Below, piece after piece: positions 49,872 through 56,629 of a DNA stretch of 64,000 bases. Position numbers and translations under genes: made by a program. Below the pieces are notes generated by a model. The model saw only the letters and a list, made by a program, of their open reading frames with translations, had not been told where the DNA came from and searched no databases. Source of the stretch: UBA8190 sp003453695 (GTDB taxonomy: Bacteria > Actinomycetota > Acidimicrobiia > Acidimicrobiales > UBA8190). The DNA is taken from NCBI GenBank assembly GCA_036796975.1, contig DAIRBY010000002.1, positions 52,799 through 116,798 on the forward strand. Reading direction: 5' to 3'. Position 1 is the stretch's first letter. Each line of letters starts with the position of its first letter.

Positions 49872-51013
49872 GCGGGCCACTCGAGGGCCTCAAGGTGGTG
49901 GAGCTGGCCGGGATCGGCCCCGGCCCCTACACCTGCATGCTGCTGGCCGACGCCGGCGCCGACGTGCTGCGGGTGGACCGCGCCAGCGGCCGGCCCGTGA
50001 GCCCTTCGAGCGGTGCCCACTGGGACCTGCTCAACCGCAGCCGGCCGTCGGTGGCCGTCGACCTCAAGCACCCCGAGGGACAGGGGCTCGTGCTAGAGCT
50101 GGCGGCGCAGGCCGACGCACTGGTGGAGGGGTGGCGACCCGGCGTGGCCGAGCGCCTGGGGGTCGGGCCCGACGACTGCTGGGAGCGCAATCCCCGGCTC
50201 GTGTACGGGCGGATGACGGGCTGGGGCCAGGACGGCCCGCTGGCCCAGGCCGCCGGGCACGACATCGACTACATCGCCCTGTCCGGCGCCCTGTGGTCGA
50301 TCGGACGGGCGGGGGAGCGACCGGTGCCGCCGCTCAATCTGGTGGGCGACTTCGGCGGGGGCGGGCTCCTGCTCGCCTTCGGGTTGCTGGCCGCCGTGTT
50401 CGAGGCCCAGCGCTCAGGGCGCGGCCAGGTCGTCGACGCATCGATGGTCGACGGCGCCGCCTCGCTCATGACGATGACCTTCGCCTTTCACCAGCTCGGA
50501 TGGTGGCGCGAGGAGCGCGGAACGAACCTCCTCGACACCGGCTCGCCCATGTACGAGGTGTACGAGACTTCCGACGGCAGGTGGTTCGCCGTGGGCGCCC
50601 TCGAAGCGCAGTTCTACGCCGAGCTGCTGGCCGTGCTCGGCCTCGACCCGGCCGACCTCCCGGCGCAGCAGGACCGGGAGCAGTGGCCGGCCATGAAGGA
50701 GCGCTTCGCCGCGATCTTCAAGACCCGCACGCGCGACGAGTGGACCGAGGCCTTCAGCGGGACCGACGCCTGCGGGGCGCCGGTGCTGGCACCGTGGGAA
50801 GCGCACCGCCATCCGCACAACGAGGCGCGGGGCACCTTCGTGGAGGTCGCCGGGGTGACCCAGCCCGGCCCGGCGCCTCGCTTCAGCCGGACCCCGAGCT
50901 CGATCAGCCGCCCTCCGCCCGTGGCCGGTCAGGACACCGACGACGCCCTGGCGGCGTGGGGGGTGGAGGCCGATCGCGTCAAGGCCCTGCGGGAGGCCGG
51001 CGCCGTCGACTGA
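49868..51013 (+). CDS. CoA-transferase/racemase family III (CaiB/BaiF/alpha-methylacyl-CoA racemase)
   Basis: 381 residues, ATG overlapping the hydrolase stop. The N-terminal GLKVVELAGIGPGPYTCMLL, ADVLRVDRASG, GRMTGWGQDGP and VVDASMVDGAASLM are strongly family III; the pattern is closest to alpha-methylacyl-CoA racemase (Mcr/AMACR). It either epimerises 2-methyl-branched acyl-CoA or moves CoA between acids. With fadD and the dehydrogenase upstream it supports branched-chain or sterol-like acid breakdown, by inference. Confidence 0.9.
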   Translation: MSGPLEGLKVVELAGIGPGPYTCMLLADAGADVLRVDRASGRPVSPSSGAHWDLLNRSRPSVAVDLKHPEGQGLVLELAAQADALVEGWRPGVAERLGVGPDDCWERNPRLVYGRMTGWGQDGPLAQAAGHDIDYIALSGALWSIGRAGERPVPPLNLVGDFGGGGLLLAFGLLAAVFEAQRSGRGQVVDASMVDGAASLMTMTFAFHQLGWWREERGTNLLDTGSPMYEVYETSDGRWFAVGALEAQFYAELLAVLGLDPADLPAQQDREQWPAMKERFAAIFKTRTRDEWTEAFSGTDACGAPVLAPWEAHRHPHNEARGTFVEVAGVTQPGPAPRFSRTPSSISRPPPVAGQDTDDALAAWGVEADRVKALREAGAVD

Positions 51014-51019
51014 GGCGAA

Positions 51020-51046
51020 CGGACGCGCCCGACGGCGCCGCGTCCG
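51020..51046. terminator. Hairpin between convergent CaiB and AsnC-domain genes
   Basis: CGGACGCG (51020-51027) pairs with CGCGTCCG (51039-51046), 8 bp, 11-nt loop. No U-tract. Confidence 0.6.
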
Positions 51047-51049
51047 GCG

Positions 51050-51286
51050 TCAGAGGTTCACGACCGGGCAGGTCACCGTGCGGGTGATGCCCTCGATGAG
51101 CTGGATGTGGCTCACCACCATGCGCCCCAGCTCGTCCACCGAAGGCGCCTCGGCCCGGACGATCACGTCGTAGGGACCGGTCACGTCCTCGGCCGAGATC
51201 ACACCCGAGATGTCGGCCACCTGCTGCGCCACGTTGGCGGCCTTGCCGACTTCGGTCTGGATGAGCACGTAGGCGGTGACGGCCAT
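51050..51286 (-). CDS. Stand-alone Lrp/AsnC ligand-binding (RAM) domain protein
   Basis: 78 residues. The whole protein is one alpha/beta ACT-like RAM domain (AYVLIQTEVGKAANVAQQVA to TVTCPVVNL) with no helix-turn-helix. GGGAGGG lies 3 nt before the ATG. In Lrp/AsnC regulators this domain binds amino acids and forms octamers. Stand-alone forms may sense small molecules or modulate DNA-binding paralogs; the role is unknown. It lies downstream of pckG on the same strand. Confidence 0.85.
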   Translation of the reverse strand: MAVTAYVLIQTEVGKAANVAQQVADISGVISAEDVTGPYDVIVRAEAPSVDELGRMVVSHIQLIEGITRTVTCPVVNL

Positions 51287-51305
51287 GGTCCCTCCCGGGC
51301 GTCGG

Positions 51306-51325
51306 GGCCGGCCTGGGAGCCGGCC
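51306..51325 (-). terminator. Hairpin in the pckG-AsnC gap
   Basis: GGCCGGC (51306-51312) and GCCGGCC (51319-51325), 7 bp with a 6-nt loop. It can terminate pckG, but it also lies between a TACGAT box (51337-51332, minus strand) and the AsnC-domain start, that is, in the likely leader of that gene. Confidence 0.5.
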
Positions 51326-51331
51326 GGCGTC

Positions 51332-51337
51332 ATCGTA
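51332..51337 (-). promoter_or_regulatory. -10 box TACGAT for the AsnC-domain gene
   Basis: Minus strand TACGAT, about 45 nt before the ATG at 51286, with a hairpin in the leader. Confidence 0.35.
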
Positions 51338-51343
51338 GGACGG

Positions 51344-53134
51344 TCAGCCCAGACGGCGCTCGAGGGCGTCCAACTCGTCGGCCAGCTCCGGCGGCAGGCG
51401 GTGGCCGAAGCGGGCGTAGTGCTCGGAGATGAGCGGCAGCTCGGCCCGCCACTCCGCGGCGTCCACCCGCAGCAGCTCCTCCATGTCCTCCTTGGAGACG
51501 TCGACGCCCTCGGTGTCGATGGCGCCGGGAGCGGGCACGTGGCCGATGGGGGTTTCGACCGCGTCGCCTCGGCCGGCGGTGCGCTCGACGATCCACGCCA
51601 TCACCCGGGCGTTCTCGCCGTAGCCGGGCCACAGGAAACGCCCGTCAGCGTCCTTGCGGAACCAGTTGACGTAGTAGAGGCGGGGGAGCTTCGACGCGTC
51701 GGTGGACTTCCCGATGCGCAACCAGTGCCCGAAGTAATCGGCCATGTTGTACCCGCAGAAGGGGAGCATGGCGAAGGGGTCGCGCCGCAGCTTGCCCACC
51801 TCGCCGGTGGCCGCCGCCGTGGTCTCCGAGGACATGATCGAGCCGAGGAAGACTCCTTGGCGCCAGTCGAAGGCTTCGGTGACGAGCGGGACCGTTGACC
51901 GGCGCCTGCCTCCGAAGAGGATGGCCGAGATGGGAACGCCCTTGGGATCCTGCCACTCGGGCGCGCAGGCCGGGTTCTGATCGACGGGGACGGTGAAGCG
52001 GGCGTTGGGGTGGGCGGCGGTCGTCGACGACTCCGGCGTCCAGTCGCGCCCCTGCCAGTCGGTGAGATGGGCAGGGGGCTTGCCGTCCATGCCCTCCCAC
52101 CACACGTCACCGTCGTCGGTGAGTGCGGTGTTGGTGAAGATCGTGTTCGACCCGAGGGTCTTCATGGCGTTGGGGTTGGTGGCGGTGGAGGTGCCGGGCG
52201 CGACACCGAAGAAGCCGGCCTCGGGGTTGATCGCCCACAGCCGTCCGTCTTCGCCGAACTTCATCCAGCAGATGTCGTCGCCGATCGTCTGGACCTTCCA
52301 GCCCGGCAGCGTGGGCACCAGCATGGCCAGGTTGGTCTTGCCGCAGGCCGAGGGGAAGGCACCGGTCACGTAGCGGACCTCACCTTCGGGCGACGTGACC
52401 TTGAGCACGAGCATGTGCTCGGCCAGCCAGCCGTCGTCCCGTGCCATCACCGAGGCGATGCGAAGGGCGAAGCACTTCTTCCCGAGCAGGGCGTTGCCTC
52501 CGTACCCCGAGCCGTACGACCAGATCTCGCGCGTCTCGGGGAAGTGCACGATGTACTTGTGCTCGTCGTTGCACGGCCAGGGCACGTCGGCCTGGCCGGC
52601 TTCGAGCGGGGCGCCCACCGAATGGAGACAGGGCACGAAGTCACCGTTGTCGCCGAGCACCTCGAGGGCCCGGGTCCCCATCCGCGTCATGATGCGCATG
52701 GAGGCGGCCACGTACGGCGAGTCGGTGATCTCGACGCCGATCTGCGACAGCGGGGAGCCGAGCGGGCCCATCGAGAAGGGCACCACGTACATGGTGCGGC
52801 CCCGCATGGAGCCGCGGAACAGCTCCGTCAGGGTGGACCGCATCTCTCGGGGGTCGCGCCAGTTGTTGGTGGGACCGGCGTCAGCCTCCTTGTCGGAGCA
52901 GATGAAGGTGCGGTCCTCGACCCGGGCCACGTCGCTGGGGTCGGAGCGGGCCCAGTAGCTGCCCGGTCGCTTGGCCTCGGACAGGCGCGTGAAGGTCCCG
53001 CCGTCCACCAACATCTGGCACAGGGCCTCGTACTCCTCGGCCGAGCCGTCGCACCAGTGCACGCGCTCGGGGGTGGCCAGGGCCGCCACCTCGTCGACCC
53101 AGTTGACCAGTTTCTTGTTGCCAGTGGGGGGCAT
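51344..53134 (-). CDS. pckG: Phosphoenolpyruvate carboxykinase (GTP)
   Basis: ATG 53134 gives 596 residues beginning MPPTGNKKLVNWVDEV. The kinase-1a P-loop is GAFPSACGKTNLAM with the hyper-reactive Cys. The substrate region YGGNALLGKKCFALRIAS and the metal-binding WMKFGEDGRLWAINPEAGFFGVAPGT follow the GTP-dependent class. It converts oxaloacetate and GTP to PEP, CO2 and GDP, the entry to gluconeogenesis. AGAGGA lies about 11 nt upstream of the start. The promoter, TAGCAT, is shared with thiL. Confidence 0.96.
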   Translation of the reverse strand: MPPTGNKKLVNWVDEVAALATPERVHWCDGSAEEYEALCQMLVDGGTFTRLSEAKRPGSYWARSDPSDVARVEDRTFICSDKEADAGPTNNWRDPREMRSTLTELFRGSMRGRTMYVVPFSMGPLGSPLSQIGVEITDSPYVAASMRIMTRMGTRALEVLGDNGDFVPCLHSVGAPLEAGQADVPWPCNDEHKYIVHFPETREIWSYGSGYGGNALLGKKCFALRIASVMARDDGWLAEHMLVLKVTSPEGEVRYVTGAFPSACGKTNLAMLVPTLPGWKVQTIGDDICWMKFGEDGRLWAINPEAGFFGVAPGTSTATNPNAMKTLGSNTIFTNTALTDDGDVWWEGMDGKPPAHLTDWQGRDWTPESSTTAAHPNARFTVPVDQNPACAPEWQDPKGVPISAILFGGRRRSTVPLVTEAFDWRQGVFLGSIMSSETTAAATGEVGKLRRDPFAMLPFCGYNMADYFGHWLRIGKSTDASKLPRLYYVNWFRKDADGRFLWPGYGENARVMAWIVERTAGRGDAVETPIGHVPAPGAIDTEGVDVSKEDMEELLRVDAAEWRAELPLISEHYARFGHRLPPELADELDALERRLG

Positions 53135-53210
53135 CGGCGCGTTGATTTCCTCTCGATGTGGCGTCGGCGCCGCCGCGTCGAGGCCACGACGGCGGCAACG
53201 GATGCCACCA

Positions 53211-53220
53211 ATGCTATTCA
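53211..53220. promoter_or_regulatory. Bidirectional promoter: two -10 boxes sharing one TA step
   Basis: ATGCTATTCA carries TAGCAT on the minus strand (53216-53211, for pckG, leader about 75 nt) and TATTCA on the plus strand (53215-53220, 6 nt before ATG 53227 of thiL). The TA at 53215-53216 is common to both. Confidence 0.55.
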
Positions 53221-53226
53221 TTGAAC

Positions 53227-54399
53227 ATGCCCGGTCCCAACTCCGGTGACACGGAGGGCGGGGGTGTCGCCGGTCAGCGTGGTGGGAAGGACGGCGTCGT
53301 GGAGGGCCCCGGCGTCGTCGAGGGCCCCGGCGTCGTCGAGGGCACCGGGATGACAGGGGGAGCCGGGGTCGTCGCACGGCGGGGGCGAGGCGGTGAGTTC
53401 GCCGCTCTCGGCCGTCTGGCCTCGCGCCTCGCCGCCACGGGCGCCCGTCCCGCCGGGGACGAAGTGTGGATGGGCGACGACACCGCCGTCTTGGAGCCGC
53501 CCCGGGGACGGTTGCTCTTGACCACCGACCTGTCGGTGGCCGGCGTCCACGGCGACCTCGGCCTCATGACCCTGGCCGACTTCGGATGGCGAGCCTTCGT
53601 GGCCTCGCTGAGCGACATCGCCGCCATGGGGGGCTTGCCCCGGCAGGCGGTGGTGGCGGTGGCCGGCCCGCCTGCGACAGACCTCGACCTTCTCTACGAC
53701 GGGATCGCCGCGGCATCGGAACAGTTCGGCTGCCCCGTGGTGGGCGGGGACCTTTCCGGTGGTGCAGAGCTGGCAGTGGCGGTGGCCATGACCGGCGGCG
53801 TGCCTGCCGGTGCCCCACCGGTGCTGCGCTCAGGAGCCCGGCCCGGTGACGGCCTGTTCGTGACGGGCCCTCTCGGCGCCGCTGCCGCTGGGCTGCGGCT
53901 GTTGCGGGGCGCCGCTGCCGGCCCGGCGGCCGCCCCCGCTGCCGACACCAGGGGCGACCGGCCCGCCGCCGCCGGCCTGGCCGACGCCCACCGTCGGCCG
54001 CAGCCCCGTATGGAGCAGGGCACGGCCGCCCGCCTGGGCGGTGCCAGCGCCATGATCGACGTGTCCGACGGGCTCGTCGCCGATCTCGGCCATGTGGCAG
54101 CCGCTTCGGGCGTCGGGTTCCGGCTCGCCGACGTGCCGGTGGCCTCCGGCGCCCAACTGGACGACGCCCTCTACGGCGGTGAGGACTACCAGCTCGTGCT
54201 GGCCTGTCCCGACGCCGGGCGCTTGCTCGAGGCCTTCGCCGCCGCCTCTCTCGACAGCCCCCTTCGAATCGGCACCTGCACGGCCGATCCGGGCGAGCAC
54301 AGCCTGGCGGGCACACCGCTGGCTCAGGGTGGCTGGGAGCACGGCTTCAGCCCGACCTTCCCTTCACCGGGATCCGGCCGCCACCGGCCGCGCCCCTGA
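53227..54399 (+). CDS. thiL: Thiamine-monophosphate kinase
   Basis: 390 residues from ATG 53227, which the TATTCA box supports. The first 58 residues are a Gly/Val/Glu-rich extension with an 18-bp tandem repeat; ATG 53350 would remove most of it. The PurM/ThiL core starts GEFAALGRLASRL and shows WMGDDTAVLEPP, TTDLSVAGVH, SLSDIAAMGG, VVGGDLSGG, MIDVSDGLVADLGH and LYGGEDYQLVLACP. A 35-residue Ala/Pro/Arg-rich insert lies before MIDVSDG. ThiL makes thiamine diphosphate from TMP and ATP. thiL near rpmB and recG is conserved in actinobacteria. Confidence 0.92.
   Translation: MPGPNSGDTEGGGVAGQRGGKDGVVEGPGVVEGPGVVEGTGMTGGAGVVARRGRGGEFAALGRLASRLAATGARPAGDEVWMGDDTAVLEPPRGRLLLTTDLSVAGVHGDLGLMTLADFGWRAFVASLSDIAAMGGLPRQAVVAVAGPPATDLDLLYDGIAAASEQFGCPVVGGDLSGGAELAVAVAMTGGVPAGAPPVLRSGARPGDGLFVTGPLGAAAAGLRLLRGAAAGPAAAPAADTRGDRPAAAGLADAHRRPQPRMEQGTAARLGGASAMIDVSDGLVADLGHVAAASGVGFRLADVPVASGAQLDDALYGGEDYQLVLACPDAGRLLEAFAAASLDSPLRIGTCTADPGEHSLAGTPLAQGGWEHGFSPTFPSPGSGRHRPRP
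53296..53349 (+). repeat. Three tandem 18-bp repeats in the thiL 5' end
   Basis: Units 53296-53313, 53314-53331 and 53332-53349 share GTCGTSGAGGGCMCCGGS and encode VVEGPG, VVEGPG, VVEGTG. The frame is kept. Confidence 0.85.
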
Positions 54400-54479
54400 G
54401 AGGGTCGGCAGACCTCCCGCGCCGGCGGTCGGCAGGCTGGCGCCACGGCCGCCAGAAGGTTTCCGTCTAAGGCGGTCAC

Positions 54480-54485
54480 TAGGCT
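54480..54485 (+). promoter_or_regulatory. Leaderless -10 box TAGGCT of the histidine kinase gene
   Basis: TAGGCT, TCCGCC, GTG 54492. Confidence 0.6.
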
Positions 54486-54491
54486 TCCGCC

Positions 54492-55619
54492 GTGCCGTAT
54501 CGCCGCATCCGGGATGTCGAGCGGCTCCAGGCGCTGGTCAGTGCCGTGCTGCTCATCGGTGAGGACCTGGACCTCGCCACCGTGCTGCACACCATCGTCG
54601 AGACGGCGCTCGAGGTGGTGGACGCCCGCTACGGGGCTCTCGGAGTGCTGGACGAGACAGGGAGCGGCCTGGCCGAGTTCGTCCACGTCGGCATCCCTTC
54701 CGAGCAGGTCTCGGCCGTCGGGAAGCTCCCCGAAGGTCGGGGCGTCCTGGGCCTGCTCATCAAGGAGCCGAGGCCGGTGGGGCTCCCCGACATCGGCCAG
54801 CACCCCGACCGAGCCGGCTTCCCCCCGGGGCATCCGCCCATGCGGTCGTTCCTGGGCGTGCCCGTGCTGGTGCGCGGCGAGCCGTACGGGAACCTGTACC
54901 TGACAGAGAAGCGGGGCGGCGGCGCCTTTTCGGACGAGGACGAGGCGCTGGTGTCCTCACTGGCGCTGGCGGCGGGGATCGCCGTCGACCACGCCCGCCT
55001 CTACGCCCGTCTGCGTGACCTCACACTGACCGAGGAGCGTGAGCGCATCGGCCGCGACCTCCACGACACCACCATCCGCCGCCTCTTCGGCGTCGGCCTC
55101 ACCCTGCAGGCGGCGAGAAGGCTGCTCGGCCAGCCCGAGGCCGGCGAGCGCCTGCAACAGGCCATCGACACCTTGGACGACACCATCCGCCAGATCCGCA
55201 CCACCGTGTTCGGCATCACCCGGCCCGGGCGGCGGGTCGCCTTCGACTCGTTGCGGGAGAAGGTGCTCGGCGTGGTCGAGCACCTCACCGAGCAGAGCCC
55301 GGTGGAGGTGACCGTCGACTTCGACGGGCCCATCGACGAGGCGGTGGGACGGCACGCCGGCGACCACGTGTTGCTCACGGTGCGGGAGTTGGTCACGGCC
55401 GCTATGGCGCGCCCGGGTGTGACGCATCTGTCGATCGATCTCGCCGTCGACCCCTCCGGGTTGGTCCTCACCGTGGCCGACAACGCCTGGGACGATGCGG
55501 CGGCCCCGCTGCAGCCCGCCCTGGCCGAACGGGCCCGGCTGCTCGGGGGTGAGCACCGGGTGGAGAAGGCCTCCGACGGAGGCATGCAGCTGGTCTGGCA
55601 GGTGAGCCGCCTACAGTGA
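54492..55619 (+). CDS. DevS/DosT-like sensor histidine kinase with degenerate ATPase domain
   Basis: 375 residues: one GAF domain (about 10-175), a HisKA_3 dimerisation region with the phospho-acceptor in ERERIGRDLHDTTIRRLFGV (His191), and a C-terminal HATPase-like domain. The N-box Asn expected near residue 303 is replaced (VRELVTAAMARP), the G1 box is DNAWD where DNGRG is expected, and no G2 glycine loop is seen. ATP binding is thus doubtful. Known relatives (DevS/DosT) sense O2, NO or redox with haem GAF domains; whether this GAF binds haem is not clear. Followed by a DevR-like regulator 37 bp downstream. Confidence 0.85.
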   Translation: MPYRRIRDVERLQALVSAVLLIGEDLDLATVLHTIVETALEVVDARYGALGVLDETGSGLAEFVHVGIPSEQVSAVGKLPEGRGVLGLLIKEPRPVGLPDIGQHPDRAGFPPGHPPMRSFLGVPVLVRGEPYGNLYLTEKRGGGAFSDEDEALVSSLALAAGIAVDHARLYARLRDLTLTEERERIGRDLHDTTIRRLFGVGLTLQAARRLLGQPEAGERLQQAIDTLDDTIRQIRTTVFGITRPGRRVAFDSLREKVLGVVEHLTEQSPVEVTVDFDGPIDEAVGRHAGDHVLLTVRELVTAAMARPGVTHLSIDLAVDPSGLVLTVADNAWDDAAAPLQPALAERARLLGGEHRVEKASDGGMQLVWQVSRLQ

Positions 55620-55656
55620 ACCGCACGAGTGCGCAGGGAACCGGACGGGTGCACAA

Positions 55657-56304
55657 GTGACGACCAGAGTCTTTCTCCTCGATGACCATGAAGTCGTGCG
55701 CCGGGGGCTGCGCGAGCTCTTCGACGCCGAGGCCGATCTGAGCGTGGTGGGCGAGGCGGCGTCAGCCGAAGAGGCGCTGGCCCGCGTGCCGTCCACCCAA
55801 CCCGACGTGGCCGTGCTCGACGTGCGGCTGCCCGACGGCGACGGCGTGGAGGTGTGCCGGGACCTGCGTTCCGCCGTGCCCGAGCTCAAGTGCCTCATGC
55901 TCACGTCCTTCGCCGACGACGAAGCGCTGTTCTCGGCGATCCTGGCCGGGGCGAGCGGGTACGTGCTCAAGCAGATCAAGGGAAGCGACCTGGTGAACGC
56001 CGTGCGGCGCGTCGCCGCCGGTGAGTCGCTGCTCGACCCGTCGCTCACCCGCCAGGTGATGGACCGCTTGCGCGGCGACCAGGTGGAGGACGAGCGCCTG
56101 TCCCGGCTCACGTCCCAGGAGCGCAACATCCTCGAGCTCATCGCCGAGGGGAAGACCAACCGCCAGATCGCCGACGAGCTGTACCTGGCCGAGAAGACGG
56201 TCAAGAACTACGTGTCGAACCTGCTGTCGAAGATGGGCTTCTCCCGCAGGACCGAGGCGGCCGTCTATGCCGCCCGGCTGTCGGAGCGCCGCCAGAAGCC
56301 CTAG
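55657..56304 (+). CDS. DevR/NarL-like response regulator
   Basis: 215 residues. Receiver: FLLDDHEVVRRGLREL, phospho-acceptor Asp55 in VAVLDVRLPDGDGVEV, the Thr/Ser switch in MLTSFADDE and Lys in GYVLKQIKGSDL. The C-terminal LuxR HTH is at about 145-205 (LTSQERNILELIAEGKTNR and KTVKNYVSNLLSKMG). The sequence is close in pattern to DosR/DevR. It is the output of the upstream kinase gene, or of another kinase if that one is inactive. It probably controls dormancy- or hypoxia-type genes, by analogy only. Confidence 0.93.
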   Translation: MTTRVFLLDDHEVVRRGLRELFDAEADLSVVGEAASAEEALARVPSTQPDVAVLDVRLPDGDGVEVCRDLRSAVPELKCLMLTSFADDEALFSAILAGASGYVLKQIKGSDLVNAVRRVAAGESLLDPSLTRQVMDRLRGDQVEDERLSRLTSQERNILELIAEGKTNRQIADELYLAEKTVKNYVSNLLSKMGFSRRTEAAVYAARLSERRQKP

Positions 56305-56321
56305 ACGCCGGGCGGCGGGGA

Positions 56322-56341
56322 CCGGCCCTCGACCTGGCCGG
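56322..56341. terminator. Hairpin between convergent response-regulator and rpmB genes
   Basis: CCGGCC (56322-56327) pairs with GGCCGG (56336-56341), 8-nt loop. No U-tract. Confidence 0.45.
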
Positions 56342-56352
56342 AGGGAGCCCGG

Positions 56353-56571
56353 TCAGGCGGACTGGGCGGGGCGGGAACGGCGCTCGGGTTTCGTCACCTT
56401 CCCGGCCCGGAGGCACGACGTGCACACGTCGATGCGCCGCGGCGTGCCCTTCACCACCGCCCGCACGCGCTGGATGTTGGGGTTCCAGCGGCGCTTGGTG
56501 CGCCGGTGGGAGTGGCTGAGGCTCATCCCGAAGGACGGGTGCTTGCCACAGATCTCGCAAACGGCAGCCAC
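56353..56571 (-). CDS. rpmB: 50S ribosomal protein L28 (zinc-binding form)
   Basis: GTG 56571 with GAGGAGG 9 nt upstream; 72 residues starting MAAVCEICGKHPSFGMSLSH. Two CxxC pairs (CEIC and CTSC) mark the zinc-ribbon (C+) paralog. The protein has the usual basic core (RRTKRRWNPNIQRVRAVV) and a Lys/Arg-rich tail. Transcribed divergently from fakA through a shared promoter. Confidence 0.95.
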   Translation of the reverse strand: MAAVCEICGKHPSFGMSLSHSHRRTKRRWNPNIQRVRAVVKGTPRRIDVCTSCLRAGKVTKPERRSRPAQSA

Positions 56572-56611
56572 GGCGCGCGGCCTCCTCAGAGGGAAAGCGG
56601 ACGAAGGCCAG

Positions 56612-56621
56612 AGGTTAGCAT
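56612..56621. promoter_or_regulatory. Bidirectional promoter: two -10 boxes sharing one TA step
   Basis: AGGTTAGCAT carries TAACCT on the minus strand (56617-56612, for rpmB, leader about 35 nt with Shine-Dalgarno) and TAGCAT on the plus strand (56616-56621, 8 nt before ATG 56630). The TA at 56616-56617 is shared. Confidence 0.65.
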
Positions 56622-56629
56622 CCTGCCTC

